Positions 31,149-40,374 of a stretch of DNA of 64,000 bases are shown in pieces. The position numbers were made by a program, and so were the translations under genes. Origin of the DNA: Psychrobacter immobilis (GTDB taxonomy: Bacteria; Pseudomonadota; Gammaproteobacteria; Pseudomonadales; Moraxellaceae). The notes below the pieces were generated by a model that saw nothing but the letters and a program-made list of their open reading frames with translations, had not been told where the DNA came from and did no database searches. The stretch spans positions 1,178,001 through 1,242,000 of the forward strand of contig CAJGZL010000001.1 in NCBI GenBank assembly GCA_904846145.1, in the 5' to 3' direction. Position 1 is the stretch's first letter; each line of letters begins with the position of its first letter.

Positions 31149-32003
31149 ATGAGTAATTTAAAACCCAATAGTGTGATTGCCTGCTTGGACTGTCCCGATC
31201 ATGTGCAAGCGGTTCTAGACGCTAGTATGTGGGCGGCGATGCGCCTGCGAGTGCCTATAGGCCTACTCCATTCGATACCTAGTGTGCAGCAAAAAGCCGC
31301 TGTTAACTATTCAGGCTGCCTAAACATCGATGATGAAAGCTACCTGCTCGATCAGTTCACCAGCAAAGAGCAGCTGAGTAATGGCGAGCTAAAAGCTCAA
31401 GGCCGACTCCTGCTCCATCAAGCAGCGGCATATTGTGCCCAAAACCAGCCCAAACGCCAAACTTATACTTTGCATCGCCACGAGCATCTAAGTGAAAGCC
31501 TAGATTATGTCGATAATGAAGCTCAGCTAGTGGTTATCGGTCACGAGGTCACTTGCAAATCTACGCTAAGCCAGCTGATCCGTCTTAGTCACTGCCCTGT
31601 TTTGGTGACCCCTGCACCATTTTTGCCCCCTACTACCGCTTTATTCGCCTTTGATAATCGTGCGACTACTCATAAAATGCTTGATTGGCTATGCAAAATC
31701 CCGCTAACTCGTAACCTGACCATTCATATCGTGATGGTCGGTCGTGATACTTCTGAAAATTGCGATGCACTAAGAGAGGCTTACGCGCGACTTAAGCAAG
31801 CAGGTATCAACTGTAAAAAGAAGTTGATACAAAGCCGCGATGCTTGTGCAGCAATTAGCTATTACCAACAGGAGCATGAAATAGGTCTACTTATGACAGG
31901 TGCTTTTGGGCAGTCACGACTGCGCGAGATGCTACAAGGCAGCGATACTAAAAAGCTGCTAGGCACTACTAAAACCCCTTATCTATTGTTCCCCAAAGCT
32001 TAG
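31149..32003 (+). CDS. Tandem-domain universal stress protein
   Basis: 284 aa with two UspA-like halves. The C-terminal half ends 'EIGLLMTGAFGQSRLREMLQ' and 'TPYLLFPKA', close to the UspA nucleotide-loop pattern G-x-x-G-x-S. The N-half has 'LVVIGHE'. Position after the SulP gene suggests it modulates or is coexpressed with that transporter, as seen in other SulP-Usp pairs. Confidence 0.82.
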   Translation: MSNLKPNSVIACLDCPDHVQAVLDASMWAAMRLRVPIGLLHSIPSVQQKAAVNYSGCLNIDDESYLLDQFTSKEQLSNGELKAQGRLLLHQAAAYCAQNQPKRQTYTLHRHEHLSESLDYVDNEAQLVVIGHEVTCKSTLSQLIRLSHCPVLVTPAPFLPPTTALFAFDNRATTHKMLDWLCKIPLTRNLTIHIVMVGRDTSENCDALREAYARLKQAGINCKKKLIQSRDACAAISYYQQEHEIGLLMTGAFGQSRLREMLQGSDTKKLLGTTKTPYLLFPKA

Positions 32004-32874
<871 letters not shown>

Positions 32875-33013
32875 ATAATTTACGAGCCCAAGTCTATATC
32901 GCTGTTATTGCTCACTATTGAGTCTCTACAGCGATTTATAGACCACTGCTCATAAAACACGCTTAGCTATCTAAAAAAAAGTATCTGCATTGTCAATTCA
33001 AGGGGGAATTAAG

Positions 33014-34276
33014 ATGCAAAGTCAAATTTTCGAACTACAGTACGCGCTCGATACGTTTTATTTTTTAATCTGTGGGGCGCTGGTCATGTGGATGGCCGCA
33101 GGCTTCACTATGTTAGAGGCAGGTTTAGTACGATCAAAAAACACCGTTGAGATATTGACAAAGAACATTTCACTGTTTGCTGTTGCTTGTACTATGTATA
33201 TGGTGTGCGGTTATGCCATTATGTATGGTGGCAACATGTTTTTAAGCGGTATTGCAGGCAATGAGAGCTTAGTAGAGAACGCTTTAGCAGCCTCTGTAGA
33301 AAACGGCTTCAACGGTGATTCGGTATACTCTGATCCTTCTGACTTTTTCTTCCAAGTTGTGTTTGTGGCAACCTGTATGTCGATCGTTTCAGGTGCGGTC
33401 GCTGAGCGCATGAAGCTATGGGCGTTTCTATTATTCGCGGTAGTGATGACTGGCTTTATCTATCCAATGGAAGGTAGCTGGACTTGGGGTGGCAACGATG
33501 TATTTGGCTTATTTAACTTAACTGAGCTTGGTTTTTCAGACTTTGCAGGCTCTGGCATTGTCCATATGGCGGGTGCTGCTGCTGCACTAGCAGGCGTACT
33601 ATTATTAGGAGCTCGCAAAGGCAAATATGGTGCTAATGGCGAAATACGTGCCATTCCTGGCGCAAACTTGCCATTAGCAGCGCTAGGTACGCTAATCTTA
33701 TGGATGGGCTGGTTCGGCTTTAATGGTGGCTCAGTATTGAAACTGGGAGATATCGATAGTGCGAACACGGTCGCTATGGTGTTCCTAAATACTAATGCCG
33801 CAGCCGCTGGCGGGGCAATCGGCTCACTAATAATCGCCCGCCTTATCTTTGGCAAAGCTGATTTAACAATGCTCTTAAATGGTGCACTAGCAGGACTGGT
33901 TGCTATTACTGCTGAACCTTCAACGCCAACGGCACTGCAAGCGACTTTATTTGGCGTGGCCGCAGGAGTGATCGTAGTTCTTTCTATCTTAGCAATAGAT
34001 AAAATGAAAATCGATGATCCAGTTGGTGCTATCTCAGTACATGGCGTCGTTGGTCTATTTGGCTTGTTGATCGTGCCGATTACAAATCCAGCATCTACCT
34101 TTATCGGTCAGATTGCTGGTGCTGCTACCATTTTTGTTTGGGTATTTGTCACCAGTTTAATTGTGTGGAGCGTGCTCAAAGCTGTCATTGGTATTCGTAT
34201 CTCTGAAGAAGATGAATATGAGGGCGCTGATATCGCTGAATGCGGTATGGAAGCTTATCCTGAATTTACAAAATAA
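33014..34276 (+). CDS. amtB: Ammonium transporter
   Basis: 420 aa, eleven transmembrane helices. It has the Amt signature 'DFAGSGIVHMAGAAAALAGV' with the first pore histidine, and the second in 'GAISVHGVVGLFG'. The start is ATG 33014 behind a strong AGGGGGA rather than the TTG eight codons before. No cleavable signal peptide is obvious. It forms an operon with glnK, 139 bp apart. Confidence 0.95.
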   Translation: MQSQIFELQYALDTFYFLICGALVMWMAAGFTMLEAGLVRSKNTVEILTKNISLFAVACTMYMVCGYAIMYGGNMFLSGIAGNESLVENALAASVENGFNGDSVYSDPSDFFFQVVFVATCMSIVSGAVAERMKLWAFLLFAVVMTGFIYPMEGSWTWGGNDVFGLFNLTELGFSDFAGSGIVHMAGAAAALAGVLLLGARKGKYGANGEIRAIPGANLPLAALGTLILWMGWFGFNGGSVLKLGDIDSANTVAMVFLNTNAAAAGGAIGSLIIARLIFGKADLTMLLNGALAGLVAITAEPSTPTALQATLFGVAAGVIVVLSILAIDKMKIDDPVGAISVHGVVGLFGLLIVPITNPASTFIGQIAGAATIFVWVFVTSLIVWSVLKAVIGIRISEEDEYEGADIAECGMEAYPEFTK

Positions 34277-34304
34277 ATATTCTATAGCTATAATAGAACA
34301 AACT

Positions 34305-34342
34305 AAAAATCCCGCTAAACCAATAGGCTTAGCGGGATTTTT
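34305..34342 (+). terminator. Terminator of glnK-amtB
   Basis: Stem AAAAATCCCGCTAA with TTAGCGGGATTTTT, loop of 10 nt, T-run included. It starts 28 bp after the amtB stop. The A-run also allows function in reverse for the convergent DUF2147 gene. Confidence 0.9.
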
Positions 34343-34405
34343 GTATAAAGTAATTACGATAGTAAATACTGAGTTTTAAAATAAAATCTAAAACAAAACA
34401 CTATC

Positions 34406-34789
34406 TTATTTCTTTTTCCACTCTTGGCTACGGAAGATCGGGCCTATGTAACCTTTGAGCTTAAGAGTATTACCTTCTAAATTAGCGGTCATACGATAAT
34501 CTTTGCCTTTAGCAGGATCGGTAATCGTACCACCACTATATTTACCGCCACCATCTGCTTTTAGGTTTCTGATAACCGTAGTACCGACATATTGCTTAGC
34601 TTTTGCAGTAGAACCAGCAATCAGCTTACCTGTCAAGACGCCATTAGATTCTGTGATTTTTACCACGCCTTTTGGCTGGCCGTCATCATAAGTCTGCCAA
34701 GTAGTGTTATGCAGTGGATCCGCAGCAAATGCCATAGTAGCCATGCTGATACCTGCTACTGCCATCATAGATTTTGTAAATAATTTCAT
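34406..34789 (-). CDS. Secreted DUF2147 domain protein
   Basis: 127 aa. A clear Sec signal peptide ends at 'SMATMAFA-AD'. The mature part has the DUF2147 pattern 'TTWQTYDDGQPKGVVKITES', 'LTGKLI' and 'GGTITDPAKGKDYRM' and ends 'GYIGPIFRSQEWKKK', a small beta-rich periplasmic fold of unknown function. It is monocistronic. Confidence 0.85.
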   Translation of the reverse strand: MKLFTKSMMAVAGISMATMAFAADPLHNTTWQTYDDGQPKGVVKITESNGVLTGKLIAGSTAKAKQYVGTTVIRNLKADGGGKYSGGTITDPAKGKDYRMTANLEGNTLKLKGYIGPIFRSQEWKKK

Positions 34790-35017
34790 AAATCGACTCC
34801 TTTCGTACGATGATTATTCAAAATGTGAACTCGAAATAGCATTTATAATATCCTTTACTATCTCCTAGCTACTGTCTCTATCACTATAACCGATAGAGAA
34901 TTAACCAAAGAAAAAGTAATATAAACGCTAACTTGAGCCATTATAAGCATATTTTGCACTTTGCCTAGTAATTTTTTATATAAATTCCTTTCTGTAATTA
35001 ACAATTATATCAAAGGC

Positions 35018-35281
35018 TTATAGAAACGGGTTGTCAACGGTTTCGTCTGTTCGGTCATCTTTTATCTTTGACACCTCATCATTTATTGTGTACTGACTTG
35101 TTTTTTCAAAGTGCTTTAGTATCTTGCTTGTTAACTCATTTAATTGCTTTGCTTGCTCAAAACCTATCTCATTAAGGTATAAATCAATATCCCCATAGAT
35201 AATAATCTTATCGGTTTGATTCTCGATAGTCAGCTCACCAATCTGCATACTTTGATGATCGTTAGCAAAAGGGTCAATCAT
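35018..35281 (-). CDS. Hypothetical protein, 87 aa
   Basis: I do not recognise this protein. It is acidic and soluble, with 'MQIGELTIENQTDKIIIYGD' in the N-half, then a predicted helix 'GFEQAKQLNELTSKILKHFE' and a charged C-terminus. The ATG at 35279-35281 follows AAGGAT at good spacing, so I use it instead of an ATG seven codons upstream. It lies 52 bp downstream of the first nuclease gene on the same strand and may be cotranscribed. One possibility is a partner of the nucleases, but nothing in the sequence proves it. Confidence 0.6.
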   Translation of the reverse strand: MIDPFANDHQSMQIGELTIENQTDKIIIYGDIDLYLNEIGFEQAKQLNELTSKILKHFEKTSQYTINDEVSKIKDDRTDETVDNPFL

Positions 35282-35333
35282 GCGTGTATCCTTTTTATCC
35301 AAATTTAGCCAGAGTCTATTCGATGATAACGAA

Positions 35334-36248
35334 TTAAGCTTGTAGTTGCATCACTAACCACTGGATAATGGCAACGACAAATATCATCCAAGCAGGCTCT
35401 TCATCAGTGTTAGAAATACCCAAGTCATCACCTGCCTGCATAGGCAGTGCTAGCGCCTGCGATCTAACCTGATAGTCCAATATAGGCATCACATCAATCC
35501 CCGTTTGCTCAGCTAGCTCATCAAGGCTGATAATTTCTATCCGCTCCGATTCATCATTGGGCGCGTAATAGACGCCTGCTCGATTAATTGCAGGGATATA
35601 AACCGCTTTAAAAAAGTGACTGGGTACGATGACACGACCTTCGAGTTGCTTAGGCCTTTTATCCTTGAACGCTACGCCTGTTACGCTATAGACCTCACCA
35701 TACTGCTGAGTCAAGTAACGCGTAGCTGACTCGATATTGCGCCAAATATAACGATTATTACGTGGTGACTGTGGAGCGATATTGGCCATACTAAAGCTAT
35801 CGTACTGCTGGCTACGATTGGCCATGTTGCCATTGGGCGCTAGATGACCACGATCAAACCCTGAGCCTGAATAGTCTGAAAGCTTCGCGCGCATCGACTG
35901 CGGTAGCCTGCTCTCCTCATGAAAGCTATCATCACGATCAATTAGCTTGGCCTGATTGAGACGAGTGCGATCCAAATATTCTGCTGACCATAAAGGTGTG
36001 CGTGTAACGCCCGAATACATCACCGCAAAACCATCAAAGCATAGCGCCTGAGTATTTTTGCTTAACTTGGCATTGGTGAATTCAGGATAGATGCCGCCAT
36101 AGAACGACTCGCTACAATCACTAAAATTATTGGCGTGAGCGGTTGGCATGCTAAATATAGCAATGATTACTGTTAAACCAATAGATTTAGGACCAACTGT
36201 CATCATAGAACTCATTACCATAGTTTGTGTTTGTTGATATAAATACAT
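35334..36248 (-). CDS. Secreted DNA/RNA non-specific endonuclease, copy 1
   Basis: 304 aa. An N-terminal hydrophobic signal region ends near 'SMPTAHA'. The nuclease domain has the His-Me finger motif 'FDRGHLAPNGNM' with catalytic DRGH at residues 132-135 and the metal-binding Asn in 'ANIAPQSPRNNRYIWRNIE'. This is the Serratia nuclease/NucA (Endonuclease_NS) family. A C-terminal hydrophobic segment ('PAWMIFVVAIIQWLVMQL') may anchor it. The exact start is uncertain, with several Met codons in the first 16 residues. It is a tandem paralogue of the next gene upstream. Confidence 0.85.
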   Translation of the reverse strand: MYLYQQTQTMVMSSMMTVGPKSIGLTVIIAIFSMPTAHANNFSDCSESFYGGIYPEFTNAKLSKNTQALCFDGFAVMYSGVTRTPLWSAEYLDRTRLNQAKLIDRDDSFHEESRLPQSMRAKLSDYSGSGFDRGHLAPNGNMANRSQQYDSFSMANIAPQSPRNNRYIWRNIESATRYLTQQYGEVYSVTGVAFKDKRPKQLEGRVIVPSHFFKAVYIPAINRAGVYYAPNDESERIEIISLDELAEQTGIDVMPILDYQVRSQALALPMQAGDDLGISNTDEEPAWMIFVVAIIQWLVMQLQA

Positions 36249-36263
36249 TATCCTAGCAGGCGC
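36249..36263. repeat. 15-bp direct repeat TATCCTAGCAGGCGC, copy 1
   Basis: TATCCTAGCAGGCGC recurs exactly at 37299-37313, one nuclease-gene unit (1050 bp) away. It marks the ends of the tandem duplication that created the two nuclease genes. Confidence 0.7.
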
Positions 36264-36299
36264 ATACTTGTATATAAAGAAAGTAAAGCTCGCTACCAG

Positions 36300-37250
36300 C
36301 TAGAATAATTTCGCTAAGTACCAAACTAATAGCTGAATTTTGCCCTTTATCCAGTCGATAATACCTAAGACAAATAGCATCCAAGCAGGCTCTTCATCAT
36401 TTATTGTGAGATTATCTAAATCCTTACCGGCTTTAAGTGGTAAATCTAAAGCCTGCGCTTTGACCTGATAGTCTAATACAGGCATAACATCGATACCTGT
36501 TTGTGCTATCAACTCATCTAAGCTGATAATTTCTATGCTCTCAAACTCATCATTAGGTGCGTAATAAACGCCAGCTTGATTGGTCGCAGGAATATATATT
36601 GCTTTAAAGAAATGACTAGGCACTAGGACGCGATTATTTAAACGAGCTAGCTTTTTGGTTGTGAAAGCAACGCCAGTGACTGTATAGATCTCACCATACT
36701 GTTGAGTCAAATAGCGCGTAGCTGATTCAATATTACGCCAAACATAACGGCTATTGCGCGGTGATTGCGGTGCAATATTGGCTAGACTAAAGCTATCGTA
36801 CTGCTGAGAGCGATTTGCCATATCACCGTTAGGTGCTAGATGCCCACGATCATAACCTGAGCCAGAATAGTCCTTTAATGATGCACGGAAAGATTCAGGC
36901 AAACGACTCTCTTCATGAAAGCTAGCATCATAGTCGATTCGTTTAGCATCATTCAGGCGCTTGCGAGTCAGATACTCAGCTGACCATAATGGGGTACGCG
37001 AAACTCCTGAATACATAACGGCAAAACCATCAAAGCATAGCGCTTGAGTATTGTTACTTAATTTTGTATTAATGAATTCAGGATAAATACCGCCATAAAA
37101 AGACTCGCTACACTGGCTTAAGTCCTCAGCATGTGCTACTGACATAGTTGCTACTACAGTGACTACTATAAGGGTGCTATTAAATATAGAATTAATCTGA
37201 CTATTGTTGAAGCTGTTTTTGCCACTATTAATTTTACCGTTCACTCTCAT
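36300..37250 (-). CDS. Secreted DNA/RNA non-specific endonuclease, copy 2
   Basis: 316 aa, close paralogue of the downstream copy over the entire nuclease domain, with DRGH at residues 134-137 and 'LANIAPQSPRNSRYVWRNIE'. The signal peptide ('STLIVVTVVATMSVAHA') is unrelated in sequence to that of copy 1, and a longer polar N-region precedes it. The C-terminal hydrophobic tail is retained ('PAWMLFVLGIIDWIKGKIQL'). Secreted non-specific nucleases of this type degrade extracellular DNA for nutrients or in competition. Confidence 0.85.
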   Translation of the reverse strand: MRVNGKINSGKNSFNNSQINSIFNSTLIVVTVVATMSVAHAEDLSQCSESFYGGIYPEFINTKLSNNTQALCFDGFAVMYSGVSRTPLWSAEYLTRKRLNDAKRIDYDASFHEESRLPESFRASLKDYSGSGYDRGHLAPNGDMANRSQQYDSFSLANIAPQSPRNSRYVWRNIESATRYLTQQYGEIYTVTGVAFTTKKLARLNNRVLVPSHFFKAIYIPATNQAGVYYAPNDEFESIEIISLDELIAQTGIDVMPVLDYQVKAQALDLPLKAGKDLDNLTINDEEPAWMLFVLGIIDWIKGKIQLLVWYLAKLF

Positions 37251-37298
37251 TACCCTATCATCAACTATTATTCAGCTTTGCATACTGCGCGCGCACTC

Positions 37299-37313
37299 TA
37301 TCCTAGCAGGCGC
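37299..37313. repeat. 15-bp direct repeat TATCCTAGCAGGCGC, copy 2
   Basis: Identical partner of 36249-36263, here 49 bp upstream of the copy 2 nuclease start. Confidence 0.7.
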
Positions 37314-37366
37314 TTGGTTATAATGAAAGATAAGACACATTAATCTATAATCATGACCTGCAAGTC

Positions 37367-37395
37367 GTGACATTGTAGGCACTATCGTCTATAAT
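37367..37395 (+). promoter_or_regulatory. Sigma-70 promoter of tRNA-Ser
   Basis: -35 GTGACA (37367-37372), a 17-bp spacer and -10 TATAAT (37390-37395). The expected start of transcription is about 8 bases before the mature tRNA. Confidence 0.75.
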
Positions 37396-37410
37396 GAGCC
37401 GTCTCAAAAC

Positions 37411-37501
37411 GGTGACGTGGGTGAGTGGCTGAAACCGCACGCCTGGAAAGTGTGTATGCGTTAATAGCGTATCGAGAGTTCGAATCTCTCCGTCACCGCC
37501 A
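37411..37501 (+). tRNA. tRNA-Ser (anticodon GGA)
   Basis: A 91-nt class II tRNA including encoded CCA. Acceptor stem GGTGACG pairs with CGTCACC, discriminator G; anticodon loop CTGGAAA gives GGA; there is a long variable arm (GTATGCGTTAATAGCGTATC) and the T arm GAGAG-TTCGAAT-CTCTC. Its 3' end is duplicated 15.5 kb downstream and is the attachment site of the island. Confidence 0.96.
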
Positions 37502-37509
37502 ATCTTATA
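37493..37509 (+). repeat. attL core (17-bp direct repeat at tRNA-Ser 3' end)
   Basis: TCACCGCCAATCTTATA, spanning the last nine bases of the tRNA and eight beyond, repeated exactly at 52969-52985. The four to five bases before it also agree apart from one mismatch. Confidence 0.78.
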
Positions 37510-37608
37510 AAATCTTAGTTTTCCCACCTTGACCCAATTCCACTCATATACCAATTAAACCCTGACCCCTGCCGTCAATCCCGTAGACTTAAACTTGGGA
37601 GATTTTAG

Positions 37609-38192
37609 TTACGCAGCCTGACGATAATAATCAAACCACACCTGTCTTGGCGTTTTATAGCCCAAACCCTTTTGAATCCTCGTTTGGTTGTAGTACAGCT
37701 CAATATAGCCAATGATATCGCTGATGGCTTCGAACCTTGTTTTATAGTCTTCGTGATACACCAACTCATTCTTTAATACGCCCCAGAAACTTTCTATCGG
37801 AGCGTTGTCGAAACAATTGCCTTTGCCACTCATAGATCCTGTAAACTGATGCTGTTTAATGATCTTGTGGTAGGCATGGCTACAGTACTGACTGCCTCTG
37901 TCAGAATGAACGATTAGCCCTTTAGTAGGTCGTTTATTCTTAATCGCTATGTTGAGTGCACGGCATACTAAATCTGCGGTCATACGCTTGTTAATAGCGT
38001 AACCGACAAGCTCTTTGGTGTATAAGTCTTTAACACCTGCTAAGTATAGCCAACCCTCATCTGTCCAAATATAAGTGATGTCACTGACCCAAGCCTCATT
38101 AGGGCGATTGGCATTAAATTTCTGTTCTAGACGGTTTGGATAGATAAGCTTGTTATGGTTTGAGTTGGTGGTGACTTTAAAGCGTTGGTAAT
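37609..38192 (-). pseudogene. IS-A transposase OrfB, C-terminal part (interrupted)
   Basis: Integrase-core part of OrfB. It reads through 'RPNEAWVSDITYIWTDEGWL' (first catalytic Asp), 'HSDRGSQYCS' (second) and 'CFDNAPIESFWGVLKNEL' (Glu). All DDE residues are intact, but the reading frame enters IS-B at 38193, so the 5' half is separated. A start codon within the remaining frame lies at about 37983, leaving a truncated protein. Confidence 0.85.
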
Positions 38193-38259
38193 CCCCCCAA
38201 TAAATAAGAACACTTACAAATAGAGATTAACTGCTAAAATACACCAGCAGGAGAATCCT

Positions 38260-38526
38260 ATGAAAAAGACACGCTTTAGCGACAACCAAATCGTCAACAT
38301 CCTAAAACAAGCCGAACAAGGCGTCCCTATTACCGAGCTCTGCCGTGAGCATAACATCAGCCAAAGCACCTTCTACAACTGGCGATCTAAATATGGTGGT
38401 ATGGACGCCACACTTATCAGCCGTCTTAAAGAGCTTGAAGTTGAAAATGCCCGCTTAAAGAAGATGTACGCTGATGAATGTCTTAAATCCGACATCCTAC
38501 AGGATGCTATGTCAAAAAAGTGGTAG
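38260..38526 (+). CDS. IS-B OrfA, transposase helix-turn-helix subunit
   Basis: 88 aa. It has the helix-turn-helix '[20 protein letters not shown]' and a leucine-zipper-like '[17 protein letters not shown]', standard for OrfA of the IS407 group. AGGAG precedes the ATG. The frame ends just after AAAAAAG (38514-38520), the slippery sequence for -1 frameshifting into orfB. Confidence 0.92.
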   Translation: MKKTRFSDNQIVNILKQAEQGVPITELCREHNISQSTFYNWRSKYGGMDATLISRLKELEVENARLKKMYADECLKSDILQDAMSKKW

Positions 38527-39347
38527 CGCCCCAAAGGCGCAAAGCGTTGGTTTGTCACTACATTGAAGATCGTGGTATTGGTATCCGCAGGGCTTGTAGC
38601 ATCTTTAACATCAGCGTCACCTGTTATTATCACAAGTCGGTGGTAACAGATGAGAACCAGCAAATAGCGGACTTACTTATCAAACTGACTGATGAGAACA
38701 AGAACTGGGGCTTTGGCTTGTGCTTTTTAACCTTGCGTAATGTGCTAGGACTGCCGTACAACCATAAGCGGGTATATCGCATCTACTGCGAGCTTGAACT
38801 CAACCTTAGAATCAAGCCTAAGCGTCGCATTAAACGTGCTAAACCAATACCATTAGCAGTACCTGATAGGATTAACCAAAGCTGGAGCATGGACTTTATG
38901 CACGACAGCTTAACTGATGGCCGCGGCTTTAGACTGTTCAATGTCATTGATGATTACAACCGTGAGGCACTCACCGTTGAAGTCGACTTCTCGCTACCGG
39001 CCGGGAGGGTCATACGCAGTCTTAATCAGCTTATTGAGTACCGAGGCAAACCTGTGCAGATAAGATGCGATAACGGCCCTGAATACATCAGCAATGCGCT
39101 CAAAGACTGGGCTGAACAGCAAGGTATCATCTTAAGCTATATTGAACCTGGCAATCCACAGCAAAATGCGTATGTAGAGCGCTTTAACAGAACCATGAGA
39201 TATGATTGGTTAAATCAGGAGCTGTTTGATAATCTAGAGCAGGTACGCGCACAAGCAGAAAACTGGTTATACCATTATAATCATAAGCGCCCAAACATGG
39301 GCAATGGCGGTTTTACACCGATACAGAAACTCAATCAGGCAGCTTAA
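38520..39347 (+). CDS. IS-B OrfB, DDE transposase domain
   Basis: 275 codons open in the -1 frame relative to orfA. Catalytic residues are '[10 protein letters not shown]', '[11 protein letters not shown]' and 'NAYVERFNR' (DDE). It is normally made as an OrfAB fusion through the A6G site. No ribosome binding site of its own. Confidence 0.92.
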   Translation: MVAPQRRKALVCHYIEDRGIGIRRACSIFNISVTCYYHKSVVTDENQQIADLLIKLTDENKNWGFGLCFLTLRNVLGLPYNHKRVYRIYCELELNLRIKPKRRIKRAKPIPLAVPDRINQSWSMDFMHDSLTDGRGFRLFNVIDDYNREALTVEVDFSLPAGRVIRSLNQLIEYRGKPVQIRCDNGPEYISNALKDWAEQQGIILSYIEPGNPQQNAYVERFNRTMRYDWLNQELFDNLEQVRAQAENWLYHYNHKRPNMGNGGFTPIQKLNQAA

Positions 39348-39380
39348 TTCTATTTATTAGGTGTCTTAAGTTTGGGAGGG

Positions 39381-39681
39381 TTACCCGTTTATGGCGACGG
39401 CATTTAATGCCGCACTCTTCTTTAATGCGTCTAACCATATATTTACTTATGGCATATCCTTGCCTTGTAAGGTAAGCATGCAATCGCTCATAGCCATAGC
39501 GCTGCTTAGTCTCATCATGAGCCACGCGAACTAGCAACTCACACTGATTGCGATGAATCTGCTGATTACTGACACCACGATTGATCCAGTTGTAATAGCT
39601 TGATGGCTTAACATCTAATACGTGACACATGCAGGTGATGCTAAATATTTTCTGGTTATCCTTGATAAAGACGTACTTCAT
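39381..39681 (-). pseudogene. IS-A transposase OrfB, N-terminal part (interrupted)
   Basis: Begins MKYVFIKDNQKIFSI, overlapping the orfA stop as TGATG, and runs to 'ECGIKCRRHKR', where IS-B starts. The natural continuation (QRFKVTTN) is found at 38192 reading leftwards. Confidence 0.85.
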
Positions 39682-39977
39682 CAACTGTGCTTCGCGAAGT
39701 ACGCCGTGGCCTTTTTTAGAATGTCTCGCTCTTCTTGAGCAACTTTGAGATCACGTTTAAGACGTTTATTCTCTTCTAGTATAGTCATAAGCTCAGGATC
39801 ATATTCTTTAGTACCGATTAGCTTGCCTTTATTAGCTTTGTTTTGCCAGTTAGATAAGGTCTGCATAGCGATGCCAAGCTGCTTTGCCGTTACTGAAACA
39901 TTGCCATCATTATCTGCTATCTTTTTAACGGCTTCAGCTTTGAATGCTGCACTATAGGTTCTGATTTTCTTAGTCAT
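39681..39977 (-). CDS. IS-A OrfA
   Basis: 98 aa: 'RTYSAAFKAEAVKKIADND', the helix-turn-helix 'VTAKQLGIAMQTLSNWQNKA' and a coiled-coil C-terminus 'LEENKRLKRDLKVAQEERDI'. It contains CTAAAAAAG, the frameshift signal near its 3' end. Intact. Confidence 0.9.
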   Translation of the reverse strand: MTKKIRTYSAAFKAEAVKKIADNDGNVSVTAKQLGIAMQTLSNWQNKANKGKLIGTKEYDPELMTILEENKRLKRDLKVAQEERDILKKATAYFAKHS

Positions 39978-40048
39978 GATAAACTCCTCATTGAGTCGTT
40001 AGTTTACCAAGTTTGGTTCTACAGTTTTTTCAGCATAGCTCAATATTC

Positions 40049-40309
40049 ATGGAACAGTTAAATGCGAACACACAACAAAACGTATCAACAGCTAGCGCTT
40101 TACAGATACCTCGCATGATACCGCTCAAGCAAGTAATGCATTATACAGCGCTTAGTAGTACTACGATTTATGAGATGGTCAATAAAAAATCTGATCGTTA
40201 CGATCCAACATTCCCTGTTCAAGTGAAATTATCAAGGGGACGTGTAGCATGGGTTGAGAGTGAGATTGCAGAATGGTTAGAATTCAAAATAGCTGCGAGA
40301 ACTTATTAA
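40049..40309 (+). CDS. AlpA-family regulatory protein
   Basis: 86 aa. 'MIPLKQVMHYTALSSTTIYE', 'DPTFPVQVKLSRGRVAWVES' and 'EIAEWLEFKI' form the AlpA/MerR-like winged helix found beside integrases of P4-type islands and satellite phages, where it controls integrase expression and excision. The IS-A end lies 25 bp before the ATG, so its native promoter has been cut away. No clear ribosome binding site remains. The start at 40049 excludes a TTG-initiated extension that would begin inside the IS. Confidence 0.85.
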   Translation: MEQLNANTQQNVSTASALQIPRMIPLKQVMHYTALSSTTIYEMVNKKSDRYDPTFPVQVKLSRGRVAWVESEIAEWLEFKIAARTY

Positions 40310-40321
40310 GCAGTGATATGA

Positions 40322-40348
40322 AAATAAGCCACTCGAAGTGGCTTATTT
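40322..40348. terminator. Bidirectional terminator between alpA-like gene and yjiH-like gene
   Basis: Perfect 12-bp stem AAATAAGCCACT with AGTGGCTTATTT around a CGA loop. The convergent genes on both sides end within 30 bp of it. Confidence 0.85.
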
Positions 40349-40374
40349 ATTAAATAATTGAGAGTATGAAATTT

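Larger units (their letters stand above)
38193..39380 (+). mobile_element. IS3-family (IS407-like) element IS-B inserted into IS-A
   Basis: 1188 bp, with 31-bp imperfect inverted repeats (38193-38223 and 39350-39380, about 21 of 31 matching, both beginning CCC). Both orfs are intact and an A6G frameshift site is present. It splits orfB of IS-A. I could not find an unambiguous target duplication. It appears complete and probably active, and is the younger of the two insertions. Confidence 0.85.
37582..40023 (-). mobile_element. IS3-family element (IS-A), interrupted by a second IS
   Basis: Terminal inverted repeats of the form xGTAGAxxxAAACTTGG lie at 37582 and, inverted, ending at 40023. Without the inserted element it is about 1.25 kb, normal for IS3. 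It carries orfA (39681-39977) and orfB broken into two pieces by IS-B. An A6G slippery site (complement at 39711-39717) in orfA opens into the orfB frame, as expected for the -1 frameshift that makes OrfAB. Its right end is 25 bp from the start codon of the AlpA-type gene. Confidence 0.8.

Noticed and set aside
37351-37554. 67-codon minus-strand frame across the tRNA-Ser gene
   Set aside because: It is the complement of a real tRNA and its promoter.
38181-39390. Target-site duplication flanking the inner IS
   Set aside because: No identical 3-4 bp flank could be assigned together with matching inverted repeat ends, so I do not claim one.
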